DNA of 64,000 nt from Streptomyces sp. NBC_00162 (GCF_024611995.1 NZ_CP102509.1:8556001-8620000); one strand, 5' to 3'. Positions 1 to 9,275 are shown, counted from the stretch's first letter. Translations and numbers: made by a program. The notes: generated from the letters alone by a model not told the origin.

Positions 1-274
1 GGTGATCAGTAGCGGGGCGTTTGCTCGGCATGGCGGATCCCTTCGAGCAGAAAGCATCCGTGGCGGTTGCGTACGAGGTCGGCGGAAGGCTCGGGCGAGT
101 TCGCCCAGGCCCCGGTGATGCCCCTGATCTGGCAGACGTCCAGTGAGGCTTCCCAGCGGCGTCCCGTCTGTCCGAGAAGACGCCCTGGCATCGGAATCTG
201 GTCCAACTGCCCGTCACACGTGAGACGGTGATCGTGATCAGGAGCTAGACCTGACTAGGAGGTGCCGCCGCCCG

Positions 275-1927
275 ATGCAGCTGACTCGTACGCACCGGAT
301 ACTCATCGGCGTCGTGGTCGCCGGAGCCGTCGTCATCGCGGGCATCGGCTTCGCGGGCTCGTACTCCGCGGTGCGGGCACTCGCCCTGCAGAAAGGCTTC
401 GGCAGCTTCTCGCTGGTGTTCCCGATCGGCATCGACGCGGGCATCTGCGTCCTGCTCGCGCTGGACCTGCTGCTGACCTGGATCCGGATCCCCTTCCCGC
501 TGCTGCGCCAGACGGCGTGGCTGCTGACGATCGCGACGATCGCGTTCAACGGCGCCGCGGCCTGGCCGGACCCGCTGGGTGTCGGCATGCACGCCGTGAT
601 CCCGATCCTGTTCGTGGTGACGGTCGAGGCCGCCCGGCACGCGGTGGGCCGGATCGCGGACATCACCGCGGACCGGCACATGGAGGGCGTGCGCCTCACC
701 CGGTGGCTGCTGTCCCCGGTGCCGACCTTCAAGCTGTGGCGCCGGATGAAGCTGTGGGAGCTGCGCTCCTACGAGCAGGCGGTCGGCATGGAGCAGGACC
801 GGCTGATCTACCAGGCGCGGCTGCAGGCGCGGTACGGGCGTTCCTGGCGGCGCAAGGCTCCGGTGGAGGCCCTGATGCCGCTGAAGCTGGCCCGGATCGG
901 CGTGCCCCTGTCCCAGACGGCCCCGGAGGGGCTGGCGGCGGCGGGCATCGACCCGGCGCTGCTGCCCCCGACGCCGGACACTGCCGATCGCCTGACGGTG
1001 GAGCGGGCCGATACACCGCAGGTCGTTTCGGTCGCCGCCTACAGCCTGGTGGGGGAGCCGGCTGTAGCGGACTCCGCGGGTACGGATGGGGGCCTCACTC
1101 ACGCGTTGGAACCGGCTTCCGATCGTGTCGGGTTCGCTCGCGCCCACCCTTACGGCCCTGGATCTGATCCGGCGGCGAGCGGGCCACAGCCAATCGCTCC
1201 CTGGACCGCCGGGCCGGCTCAGATGACGGAGATGGAGCTCTGGGAGGCGTACCGCTCCTACGCGGCGCGCACCGGCGAGTTCCCTGACGCCGCAGCATTC
1301 GTCTCGCACCTGGCTGAGGTCTACGGAGTGGTGGACCCGATGTCGGGCGGGCCTCTGCCCGCGACAGAGGTGGAGGAACTGCTGGCCGGGTTCCCCGGCA
1401 GCCGGACGGTCCAGACCGATGAGGATTTGGTGACCGGTCACGGTGGGGGCAGCGGTCCGCACCCCTTCTTTGAGCCCGCGGCGGCCCGAAGTGACGTCCG
1501 AGCACCCGCCGCAAAGGGCCCTGCGTCCGCTCACGTGCCAGCCCCCTCGGCGGCGCCAGATGAACGACTTTCGCCCGCAGGAAGTCACCAGCAGACGCCC
1601 CTCGTCGCGCTGACCGATCCGGCCTCAGCACCAGCAGCGGAGACCGGGCATCGGGAGGCCACTGCCACCGAGATTGGCGCGGCAGCTGCTCGGCTACCCC
1701 AGCAGCAGACCGCGGAGCCCGACCTGGACCCCGTCCAGCAGCAGATCCTCACCGTCGCTGGGTGGCTGGTCGAGGCAGAGGAAACCGGTGTGAAGCTGTC
1801 CGGGGCAGAGGTTGCCCGCCGCTTGGGGGTGTCGCCGAAGACCGGGCAGCGCCGCGTGATCGACGCAGGCAAGCACCTTGCCGGGCAACGTCGGCAGCAG
1901 GGGCGCGCGCACCTCCGCTCGGTCTGA
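275..1927 (+). CDS. DUF2637-domain membrane protein with C-terminal HTH
   Basis: A 550-residue protein. The first ~120 residues hold about four hydrophobic segments, including one from residue 10 and one at FPIGIDAGICVLLALDLLL, typical of DUF2637 proteins carried by Streptomyces plasmids and integrative conjugative elements beside transfer/spread and replication genes. A low-complexity Pro/Ala-rich middle (about 220-470) links to a C-terminal helix-turn-helix with SGAEVARRLGVSPKTGQRRV (about 508-530). The family is known only by context, and a role in plasmid spread or copy control is inference. An AGGAGG-like site precedes ATG 275 by about 13 bases. No replication initiator or integrase follows, only a repeat block, so the element looks incomplete. 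Confidence 0.8.
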   Translation: MQLTRTHRILIGVVVAGAVVIAGIGFAGSYSAVRALALQKGFGSFSLVFPIGIDAGICVLLALDLLLTWIRIPFPLLRQTAWLLTIATIAFNGAAAWPDPLGVGMHAVIPILFVVTVEAARHAVGRIADITADRHMEGVRLTRWLLSPVPTFKLWRRMKLWELRSYEQAVGMEQDRLIYQARLQARYGRSWRRKAPVEALMPLKLARIGVPLSQTAPEGLAAAGIDPALLPPTPDTADRLTVERADTPQVVSVAAYSLVGEPAVADSAGTDGGLTHALEPASDRVGFARAHPYGPGSDPAASGPQPIAPWTAGPAQMTEMELWEAYRSYAARTGEFPDAAAFVSHLAEVYGVVDPMSGGPLPATEVEELLAGFPGSRTVQTDEDLVTGHGGGSGPHPFFEPAAARSDVRAPAAKGPASAHVPAPSAAPDERLSPAGSHQQTPLVALTDPASAPAAETGHREATATEIGAAAARLPQQQTAEPDLDPVQQQILTVAGWLVEAEETGVKLSGAEVARRLGVSPKTGQRRVIDAGKHLAGQRRQQGRAHLRSV

Positions 1928-1944
1928 AGCTGACCACATCATCG

Positions 1945-2420
1945 TGGCCGGTCACTGATGACCGCTGATCCTGACTGCCGGCCTCTGGTCACTGGTGACC
2001 GCCACTGGTGAGTGGTGAGTGGTGACCGACACCGGTGACCGGTGATTGGTGACTGGTGAGCCATGCCCGGTGACCCCAGGTCGATGGGCGGCCGACTCGC
2101 TCTCCACCAGCAATGCCTGGTCAGAAGCCTTACCGACATGCGTTCCTGAGCGACGGGTGACAGGACGAGGGCGACGGTCCGCCGTCATGTTCCCCTGGTC
2201 GACCGTGACCGGTCGCGGCTGCCAAATGCCTTTTGACCTGTGTTTTGACCGATGGCCGATTGCCAAGTTGACCCTTTGGCCCCGGTGACCGATGACCGGC
2301 CCGGCCTCTATCGGTCATCGGTCATGACCGATTCCCTGGAACCAACCAACCAACCAACCAGCCAGCCAGCGAGACAGCTGCGCGACCCGCTTGGTCTGCT
2401 GACCGGTGAAGGGCGGAGAG
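1945..2420. repeat. Cluster of GGTGACC/GGTCACC-like short repeats
   Basis: Between about 1945 and 2080 the heptamer GGTGACC and near variants (GGTGAGT, GGTCACT, GGTGATT) recur almost every 8-14 bases in both orientations, and further copies lie near 2155, 2205, 2285-2330 and 2400. A CCAA tetranucleotide tract sits at about 2341-2360. The density resembles an iteron or transfer-locus repeat array beside the DUF2637 gene. That function is inference. No convincing gene is visible from 1928 to 2908; ORFs there are short and lack ribosome sites. Confidence 0.55.
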
Positions 2421-2908
2421 TTCAGTCAGGCCCGACTGGAAGGCCCTGCCCGGATCCAAGAAGTGCATCCGGGCTGTCATGCACGAGTCGGAGGAGCTGC
2501 GGTCACCCAGCAGTTCGCTGCACGGCGGAACGATTCGATCGAGGTGTGTCGGGGCGATCGCCCGCGTGCCGAGTGCGGTTTGAGGGACAGGCGGTGACTT
2601 GTTCGGCAGTACGGCGATACCAGCGGCTCTCGCGTCTCACCGGACGTTCGCACCATCGGCACTGGCCGGCCGTGTCGCCCTCGAACTCGATCTCTACCCA
2701 CCCCATGCCGCCGACATTACGGTCCCCGGCCAACTTGGCCGTCGGGGCGCCAGCGTTCACGCCAACCTCAGGCCGCCGACGTCAGTCGGACGCCTCCGTT
2801 CAGGGGCGGTGGTAGCCCATCACGCACCCGGGCCGCCGTCTCGCTCGTACCGGGTGGTCGCCACCTCCCGCATCGGCACCCACGGGGCGTCCGGGGCCGT
2901 GGTGGGGG

Positions 2909-4831
2909 TCAGTGCTGTGTGAGTTGGGTGAGGTGGTTTTGGGTTTCGGGGTGGGTGCTGTGGATGCGGGTGGCGTGGGTGCCGCGGGTGAGGAGGACGC
3001 GGTAGATGTTGAGGGCGTAGGGGAGGTATTGGGCGGGGGTGAGGCTGCGGAGTCTGGGGTCGTGGCTCTGGCCGGGGTGGGCGGTCCAGCGGCCGTTGTC
3101 CCATTGGAGGTCGGGGCCGATGATGACGCCGGCGTGCTGGTATTCGATGCCTTGGGCGGTGTAGACGCAGCCGATCTGCTGGTGTCCGCCGGTGTGTGTG
3201 GCCCAGAGCTGGCTGCGGGGGGCGATGACGTCGCCGCCGGCGGTGAGGGTTTCGCTGGCGTTCCAGGCCGCGGTCCAGGTCCGGGTCAGGCCGGTGGCGG
3301 GATGGGTGTGGCTGATCCGGATGTCGGGGTGGAGAGCGCCGCGCCGTGCGGTGCGGGTCCAGGGCCAGCAGAACCCGGCGCTCGTGCGGGCGAGGATCCC
3401 GTCGGTGTTCGACTGCTCGATCCAGTCCTGCAGGGTGAAGGGGTCGGGGCTGACGGCCAGGTCGTAGGCGTCGTGGCCGGCCCATCTGGCGGGGGTGCTG
3501 TAAAGGAGGTCTTCGACCCAGTCGGTGAACGCCTTCGAGCCGCGGCAGCGGAAAGAGCCCTCGAGCTCGAGCGGGTGATGCGGGCGGCCCAGCCGGTGGG
3601 CGAGCCGGCCGATCTCCCCGACGGTGATCCCCTCGCCGGGGCGGATGACTTGCTTCTCGTCGAGGAACACCACCACGAGCGGCACCTGCCGCACGAGGGA
3701 GGCCAGGTCCGACTCCGTTGACGCGGCGCCGTGGGGAAGGCGCTGCGCCTCGTCGAGGATGACGATGCCGGCTCCGCGGGAGGCCCCGTTCATCGAGGAC
3801 GCGGCCAGGAACAGTTCTCGGGCCGCCTGGTCGCCGGCGGCTTCGATGAGGTGGGCGCGCAGGGTGCCGGAGGGGGTGATGAAGCGTGGTCGCGCGTCCG
3901 GGTGGCGGCGCATCAGATGACCGAGGAGCCGCACGCCCAGGGCCGTCTTCCCGCTGCCCGGCCCTCCCCGCACGGTGATCACCGCTCCCTTGCCGCCTTC
4001 TTCGGCGTGCCGGGTGACGGCGGCCAGGATCCGCAGGTAGGCGTCCTGCTGGTCCCCGACGAGCGCGAAGGTGCGCTGCCCCCGCAGTGCCTGGCCGACT
4101 TGGCTGAGCAGGCGGGTGGAAGGCGTCCACACGATCGCCTCGAACGCCGCGGTGTCCCCGGGCGCGGGCGTCGTGAGGTCCTCACAGCGCAGGAGGCCGG
4201 CCAGGGCGGCCGGTTCAGCCTCCAGGTCCGCGCCGGTGAGCACGGGAATGTCCCTCATGGACGGGTCCTTCACTTGCAGGGCCGCCCCCTCCTCGGCGGT
4301 GGCGTTGTGCAGCACCACGCAGGCCCGCACGTCCAGACGTGGTGTGTCCTCAGGCCTCCAGTGGGTGAAGAAGTCCCGGTAGGCGGCCACCTGGTAGACC
4401 GGATGAGCGGTGACCACCCCGTCGGAACGCAGCACCCGCCCCCCGTCCAGGAGCTCGGCCCGCTGCCACTGCTTCAGTTCGACCACCACCAGCCCGAGCC
4501 CGCCCCGGGTCGCCGTACCCACGAGAAGCGCGTCCAGGCGCCTGCCCCCGCCCGGCGTCCCGAACTCCAGATACAGCCGCAGGCCGCCCAACCCGGCGCG
4601 CTCCAGTGCCGCCAGCAGCGCCGGCCACGAGCGCCGCCAGCTGCGCATCTCGCCCTCGCCGGGCACGCCGAACCCGGCATCCGTGTACCGGGCCGCGCAC
4701 GCGTCCAGGAACGCGGGGTCCCGCACCGCGGCCGCGAGTTCGGCCACCGTTCCCGCCGCCGCGCACGCCACCCTGCCCGGACCACCGGGTTCCGCCGCCC
4801 GGCCCGCCGCTGCCGTCACGAACTCTGACAT
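2909..4831 (-). CDS. PD-(D/E)xK nuclease / DUF2075-type P-loop helicase-like protein
   Basis: About 640 residues from ATG 4831, which has GGGGGCAG as its ribosome site; an in-frame start at 4903 is less likely. Residues 85-122 carry a PD-(D/E)xK nuclease core: LYLEFGTP gives E89, RRLDALLVG gives D100, and VVVELKQW gives E118-x-K120. A P-loop ATPase follows, with Walker A GGPGSGKT at 289-296 and Walker B VILDEAQ at about 357-363, then a long C-terminal helicase-like part of the DUF2075 type. Such nuclease-ATPase fusions occur in phage defence islands. It is divergent from an EVE-like/DUF3883 gene 121 bases away, so the two probably work on nucleic acid together (inference). Confidence 0.7.
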   Translation of the reverse strand: MSEFVTAAAGRAAEPGGPGRVACAAAGTVAELAAAVRDPAFLDACAARYTDAGFGVPGEGEMRSWRRSWPALLAALERAGLGGLRLYLEFGTPGGGRRLDALLVGTATRGGLGLVVVELKQWQRAELLDGGRVLRSDGVVTAHPVYQVAAYRDFFTHWRPEDTPRLDVRACVVLHNATAEEGAALQVKDPSMRDIPVLTGADLEAEPAALAGLLRCEDLTTPAPGDTAAFEAIVWTPSTRLLSQVGQALRGQRTFALVGDQQDAYLRILAAVTRHAEEGGKGAVITVRGGPGSGKTALGVRLLGHLMRRHPDARPRFITPSGTLRAHLIEAAGDQAARELFLAASSMNGASRGAGIVILDEAQRLPHGAASTESDLASLVRQVPLVVVFLDEKQVIRPGEGITVGEIGRLAHRLGRPHHPLELEGSFRCRGSKAFTDWVEDLLYSTPARWAGHDAYDLAVSPDPFTLQDWIEQSNTDGILARTSAGFCWPWTRTARRGALHPDIRISHTHPATGLTRTWTAAWNASETLTAGGDVIAPRSQLWATHTGGHQQIGCVYTAQGIEYQHAGVIIGPDLQWDNGRWTAHPGQSHDPRLRSLTPAQYLPYALNIYRVLLTRGTHATRIHSTHPETQNHLTQLTQH

Positions 4832-4952
4832 CACTGCCCCCGTTTCCCAACCACCCCCGCACCAGGCCCTCGTGGTTTCTGGCATCCGCCAACCTAACCA
4901 CAAGTCAGAGAATTATCGACCCCTGCGTAGGGGCATGCTTATAGTGGCCTGC
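4832..4952. promoter_or_regulatory. Divergent promoter region with small palindrome
   Basis: The 121-base gap between the nuclease-helicase and the EVE-like gene must hold both promoters. It contains the inverted repeat CCCCT-GCGT-AGGGG (4920-4933), followed by a TTATAGT -10-like hexamer (about 4939-4945) ending only 7-8 bases before ATG 4953. No Shine-Dalgarno sequence precedes that ATG, so the rightward gene may be leaderless, with the palindrome as an operator. Both points are inference. Confidence 0.4.
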
Positions 4953-5923
4953 ATGACGCTCGTGAACTCCTCCTTCCTGATGGTCCACGTCGGCCAGAGC
5001 ACCGAAGCCCAGCGCAACCTCGAACACGGAATCGAGACTCAGACCTGGGGATTCCCCGACACCAAGCCCGAATACAAGGACGCCGCACCCCGGTTCGCGG
5101 TCCTGGCCACCGGAGCCTCCCCCGCGTCCAGCTCGACGCCTGGCTGGCCGACACCGCCACCCTCTACCTCTTCGAAGTCCGCAGCAGCTTCTACGAAGGC
5201 CTCGCCCCTCACTGGCCCGACGAGGAAGCCGAGAACCGGGTCAAGTACCCATGGCGGATCGGCATCGAGCCCCTGGCCATACTCCGCGACGTCCCCCTCG
5301 GCCCCAACGGACCGCTCACCGAAGCCGGCAGCGACGCGATCCGCCGCTCCGGCACCGACCGCGGCATGGGCAAGCTCATCCAGATGCCCGCCCTACCCCT
5401 CCTCGACCTCGCAGGCATCCCCGTTCACGCCGACAACCCCGAGCGCATCCCCCTCGACAAGTCACCCGGCTTCACCGCCGACCAGATCGAGGCCCCCAAG
5501 AGACCTGTACGCCGCCGCCGAGGCGCCGGCTACATTTCCGACCCCAAGAAGCGCAAGGCCATCGAGACCCATGCTGAAGACAGGGCCATCGCGCACTACG
5601 AGAGCGAGGGCTGGACGGTGACGCGCCTGGGCAAGCCCTACGACCTGCACTGCACCCGCGGCGCAAAAGTGCGCCACGTCGAAGTCAAGGGCACCACCGG
5701 CGCACCCACCAGCGTCGAACTCACCATCAACGAGGTCCTCCACGCCCGGGACGACGCCAACACCGTCGACCTCTACGTCGTCAGCGACATCCGCGTCGAC
5801 ACCCGCACCGACCCCTACACAGCCAGCGAAGGCGAGGTATCGCACTACCCCGACTGGGTCCCCCTCGAAGAAGACCTCCGACCCCGCAAGTACGAGTACC
5901 GCCTGCCCAGCAAAGGCAATTGA
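4953..5923 (+). pseudogene. EVE/PUA-like plus DUF3883 protein, frameshifted
   Basis: ATG 4953 starts a good reading frame that breaks at the C5 run 5119-5123. Restoring one C joins it to the downstream frame and gives a continuous protein of about 323 residues. The N-terminal half has the look of an EVE (PUA-superfamily) domain, with HWPDEE...VKYPWRI (codons near 5215-5260); this family reads modified bases. The C-terminal half is DUF3883, a PD-(D/E)xK-related fold, with VRHVEVKGTTGAP near 5670. An EVE-like reader fused to a nuclease-like domain suggests modification-dependent restriction. The frameshift may be a sequencing error. Divergent to the nuclease-helicase. Confidence 0.6.
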
Positions 5924-6288
5924 ACCCTGCTCTCACCCCCATGACGCAAGGGCCAGAAGGCCGAGCGCGCCCACGGGCACCAGGCTGCCCGGCTGAGGCA
6001 GCGGCCGTGTAAATGGATCGCCGCCCGGCACCGCCCCGGTGCGCAATCCCCTATCGGGGGCGTCGTTGCCAAGGACGGTCCGACCGCTACCGGTTTGGGC
6101 GGCGCGGGTAGGTCAAGGTCCGCCGCCGCGATACGAGCGAGGCCGTCATCGGCGTACTCACCGGCACCCTAGCCTGCCCACAACTCCTGGGCCGCTACGA
6201 CGACCGCAGCCGCCTCCGCTATACCGGCCGCACCACACCCCTGAACACCGACGCCGCCCGCATCCTCGCCCCACACCTACTGAGGTTT

Positions 6289-6912
6289 TCAGGGTGGGGT
6301 CGGTGGGTCGATGGCCAGATGTGTGGCCGTGAGGCAGCCGTCGACCAAGTGGGGTCGGAGTTGGATTCTGTGTAACTCGCGGCGGAGTGTGCGGTCGAGG
6401 TCGTCGGGTGTGGCGAAGGCGGTGTTGGCCATCGCTCTGCGCACGAGTGACCAGACGGCCTCGACGGGGTTCAGGTCGGGTGCATAGGGCGGGAGCCGGA
6501 CGGTGGTGAGCCAGTCGTGCTCGGCCTCGTAATGTTTCAGCCCCGCGGCCAGGTGGGTGTTGAGATTGTCCCAGACCACCACGATCGGGCCGCCGAGCTG
6601 GATGTGAGCCCGCACCAGCAGGTCGCGGTAGTCCTTCCAGGAGAAGCTCTTGCGTGCACCCTTGAGCAGGAGATGAGTGCGGGGCCGGTGGATGAGACGG
6701 CTGTGTTCACCGGGTTTGTAGCAGCACAGCGCGGCGACCGAGGTCCGGCGGCGGGACCTGCCGCGCACACGGATGACAGGGGTCTGTCCGCGCCGGCCCC
6801 AGGTGCGGGCACGGGGCGGAGTCATCGAGAAGCCGGCTTCGTCCTCGAAGACGATCCAGGCACCGGACGCCGCCGCGAGGCTTTTACCCCCGGCCACACC
6901 TCCTTCTTCCAC
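6289..6912 (-). CDS. IS630 transposase, catalytic half (frame B)
   Basis: The 207-residue downstream frame carries the DDE domain of IS630-type transposases: WIVFEDEAGFSMTPP with the first Asp/Glu cluster, VVWDNLNTHLAAG with the second Asp, and LPPYAPDLNPVEAVWS with the last acidic residue. It overlaps the upstream frame by about 90 bases and lies in the -1 frame relative to it. The junction contains GTAAAAG (around 6889), where slipping back on the A run would fuse both halves, the usual expression mode for split IS630 transposases. Confidence 0.8.
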   Translation of the reverse strand: MEEGGVAGGKSLAAASGAWIVFEDEAGFSMTPPRARTWGRRGQTPVIRVRGRSRRRTSVAALCCYKPGEHSRLIHRPRTHLLLKGARKSFSWKDYRDLLVRAHIQLGGPIVVVWDNLNTHLAAGLKHYEAEHDWLTTVRLPPYAPDLNPVEAVWSLVRRAMANTAFATPDDLDRTLRRELHRIQLRPHLVDGCLTATHLAIDPPTPP

Positions 6913-7361
6913 AGCTCCACCGCGTGCTCGTCACGCTCGAGGGCTCTGCGGGCGGGCGCCTGCCAGGACCAGCCGTGCCGTCTCAGCAGCCGCCACACCG
7001 TCGCCACCGACAGGCTCACCCGAAGATGCCGACGGATCAGGGTCTGGACCCGGGCCAGGGTCCAGCGTTCGTCTTCGAAGCCGTGTGCCGACGGCCCCTT
7101 GCCGAGTTCCTCCTCGAGCACAGCGAACTGTTCATCGGTGACGGTCGGGGCGTTCGCCGGACCCGTCGAGCGCAAGGCATCCATGCCGCGCTCGCGCCAG
7201 GCACGGCGCCAGCGTTCCACGGACCGCACACTCACCCGCAGGTCCTTCGCGATGACCGCGGTCTTCTCACCCGCCGCGAACCGCACGCCGGCCTGAAGCC
7301 GGATCCCCTCACGAAACGCCCGACGCTCAGCGGTCAGGCCCCCGCCCTCTGGATACCTCAC
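6822..7361 (-). CDS. IS630 transposase, DNA-binding half (frame A)
   Basis: The 179-residue upstream frame holds the helix-turn-helix domains: residues 1-60 read AEKTAVIAKDLRVSVRSVERW-like homeodomain helices, and about 90-140 are a winged helix (GFEDERWTLARVQTLI, VSLSVATVWRLLRRHGW). The last ~30 residues, after the overlap with the catalytic frame, look out of frame, consistent with frameshifting into frame B. The halves together are about 350 residues, the normal family size. Confidence 0.78.
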   Translation of the reverse strand: MRYPEGGGLTAERRAFREGIRLQAGVRFAAGEKTAVIAKDLRVSVRSVERWRRAWRERGMDALRSTGPANAPTVTDEQFAVLEEELGKGPSAHGFEDERWTLARVQTLIRRHLRVSLSVATVWRLLRRHGWSWQAPARRALERDEHAVELWKKEVWPGVKASRRRPVPGSSSRTKPASR

Positions 7362-7622
7362 CTCACCGGCATACCGCAGGGATCATCAACCGTCACTACC
7401 CGACGACAACCCGAAAACCTCAGTAACCCCCGCCGAACCCGGACACCCTGCCAGGGACGCCGCTTCACCTCGACCTGGCAGGGCTGCGACGTCATGGACG
7501 TCACCCTGCTGCGCCCTGACCTGGTTGCCGAGGTGAGCGGCGACACGGCCGTGGACCGCGGCAGCATCTGGCGCCACCCCGTCCGCTATGCATGCCTGCG
7601 CGCCGACGTCACGGCCGAGGAC

Positions 7623-9021
7623 GGGCGTGTCAGCGATTTTGTGTAAGTCGGTTGGTGTCATTGGATGCTGAGCCGGTCCTCGAAGAAGAGTGAGAACTGG
7701 TTCAGTGCCTCTTTCCAGTGTGCGGCGACGTGGTTCGCGTCGCGCGCTTTGGGGTTGATCTGTTCGCGGACCGCGAGGTAGAGGACCTTCAACGCGGCTT
7801 GTTCCGAGGGGAAGTGGCCGCGGTTGCGGGTGGCTTTGCGGAGGCGGGCGTTCATGGATTCGACCATGTTCGTGGAGTAGACCACCGTCCTTATGGCCGG
7901 CGGGAACGCCAGGTAGGGCGTGAACTCCGGCCAGGCAGATCGCCACGTCCGCACGATGGCCGGGTAGCGCTCGCCCAGGTCAGAGGCTGCGAACAGATCG
8001 AGGGCCTGCTCGGCGGCCTGCTCGGTCGGTGCCGTGTAGATCGCCTTCAGGGCCGGCACCAGCTTCGGGTGGTCCCGCGACGACGACAGCCTGAGCGAGG
8101 CTCTCGTCAGGTGGATCACGCACGTCTGGACGGTGGCCTTGGGCCAGGTCGCGGTGACCGCGTCAGGCAGGCCCTTCAACCCGTCACAGACCACGATGCA
8201 GACATCCTCGATGCCCCGGTTCCGCAGCTCCGACAGGACTGCCATCCAGGTGGTGGCGCCTTCGCCCTCGGCTCCGACCCACAGACCGAGGACGTCCTTG
8301 CGGCCGTCCATGTCCACGCCGACGGCCAGATAGACGGGCTTCGAGGTCACTGAACCGGACCGGATCTTCACCCACAAAGCGTCGATGTAGACGATCGGCC
8401 AGACCGCATCCAGGGGCCGGTTCTGCCAGGTCACGAGCTCGTCGATCACGGCATCGGTGACCTTGCTGATCAGATCGGGACTGACCTCGACCCCGTAGAT
8501 CTGCGCTAGGTGGGAGCGGATGTCCCGCACGCTCATCCCGCGGGCGTAGAGCGAGAGGATCCGGTCGTTGAACCCCGCCAGCCGGCGGGCGTTCTTCGGG
8601 ACCAGCCGCGGTTCGAACTCGCCATTGCGGTCCCTGGGCACCGCCAAAGTGACCGCGCCGGCATCGGTCAGGACCGTCTTGGATGACGTCCCGTTGCGCG
8701 AGTTCCCCGACCCGTGACCTGCGGAATCTCCACGCTCGTAGCCGAGATGTTCACTCATCTCGGCTTCCAGAGCACGCTCCAGAACAGCCTTGGTGACCTC
8801 CGTCAGCAGCCCGCCCTCACCCAGCAGGGCCGCCCCGGAGGCATCAGCCTTGTCCAGCAACCGCTGGACGACCTCATCGACCGTCTTGTCGCCGGCCACG
8901 GACGCGGCCGCTTCGTCTTTGTCCGCCATGACTCGTCCGATCCGCCCGGCCCAAGGGCCCGAGGCCGAGCCGCGGGCCAGGCTGTCACATCACGGACTTA
9001 CACGATCTTTCAGACACGCTC
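7623..9021 (-). mobile_element. IS256-family insertion sequence with 8-bp duplication
   Basis: A 1,399-bp element flanked by the direct repeat CCGAGGAC (7615-7622 and 9022-9029), the 8-bp duplication expected of IS256. Its ends are imperfect inverted repeats sharing GCGTGTC and GTGTAAGTC in the first ~28 bases. Removing the element and one repeat restores the ligase reading frame through to its stop. Confidence 0.88.
7658..8929 (-). CDS. IS256-family (Mutator-type) transposase
   Basis: A full-length 423-residue transposase. The N-terminal third is a DNA-binding region (LLTEVTKAVLERALEAEM, GNSRNGTSSKTV). The RNase-H-like core begins at IVYIDALWVKIRSG (first Asp), followed by the CDGLKGLPDAV segment (second Asp) and the HLTRASLR motif. 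The C-terminal YSTNMVESMNARLRKATRNRG carries the catalytic Glu. Length and motif order match intact IS256 enzymes, so the element may be active. It is the only gene of its element. Confidence 0.9.
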   Translation of the reverse strand: MADKDEAAASVAGDKTVDEVVQRLLDKADASGAALLGEGGLLTEVTKAVLERALEAEMSEHLGYERGDSAGHGSGNSRNGTSSKTVLTDAGAVTLAVPRDRNGEFEPRLVPKNARRLAGFNDRILSLYARGMSVRDIRSHLAQIYGVEVSPDLISKVTDAVIDELVTWQNRPLDAVWPIVYIDALWVKIRSGSVTSKPVYLAVGVDMDGRKDVLGLWVGAEGEGATTWMAVLSELRNRGIEDVCIVVCDGLKGLPDAVTATWPKATVQTCVIHLTRASLRLSSSRDHPKLVPALKAIYTAPTEQAAEQALDLFAASDLGERYPAIVRTWRSAWPEFTPYLAFPPAIRTVVYSTNMVESMNARLRKATRNRGHFPSEQAALKVLYLAVREQINPKARDANHVAAHWKEALNQFSLFFEDRLSIQ

Positions 9022-9197
9022 CCGAGGACATCCCACGCTTTGGCCCCGGACATGGTTCAGCTGGTTGAGCGCGCTGTGACCTATGGTGCGGCGGGCCGCA
9101 GCCGGTCTGTGCGGCGGGCAACGGTGTGGCGCCGGTCGTAGACAGGGGATCCGGCGGGCCACGCCGGGAGTGCCTCCGGGGGCTCGGGCAGGCGTGC

Positions 9198-9275
9198 ACC
9201 ACGGGGGTACACAACGGGGTAATCAAGGGGGCAGGCGTGGGGTGAAACATGGGGGTAGGCAAAGGGGTAGGCGGT
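9198..9275. repeat. Degenerate 12-bp G-rich tandem repeat
   Basis: Six imperfect units of about 12 bases, each with a GGGG(G)TA-like core, run through 9198-9275 (for example ACGGGGGTAC, AACGGGGTAA, ATGGGGGTAG, AAAGGGGTAG). The spacing of the G-runs could support G-quadruplexes. No coding explanation is convincing in either strand. Confidence 0.5.

Larger units (their letters stand above)
6278..7425 (-). mobile_element. IS630-family insertion sequence
   Basis: A 1.15-kb element bounded by perfect 13-bp inverted repeats TACTGAGGTTTTC (6278-6290) and its complement (7413-7425). The terminal TA matches the TA target duplication of the IS630/Tc1 group. It carries two overlapping transposase frames on the minus strand. 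It sits inside the ligase remnant; the coding pieces on either side belong to the same ligase domain. Confidence 0.85.
6050..9068 (+). pseudogene. ATP-dependent DNA ligase remnant split by two IS elements
   Basis: Three pieces join into the C-terminal part of a LigC/LigD-type ATP-dependent ligase. Piece 1 (about 6050-6277) reads GGVVAKDG, then in another frame RYRFGRRG*VKVRRRD and EAVIGVLTGTL; the EGxVxK/WVKxK motifs are recognisable, with a one-base frameshift and a TGG-to-TAG stop. Piece 2 (7426-7622) reads DVTLLRPDLVAEVSGD and WRHPVRYACLR, typical of the OB-fold end. Piece 3 (9022-9068) reads DIPRFGPGHGSAG and stops at 9066. An IS630 element separates pieces 1 and 2, and an IS256 separates 2 and 3. 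The N-terminal nucleotidyltransferase domain is absent. Confidence 0.75.

Noticed and set aside
6..206. 66-residue minus-strand frame at the window start
   Set aside because: Starts at TTG without a ribosome site and matches no family I recognise; plausible composition but not enough support.
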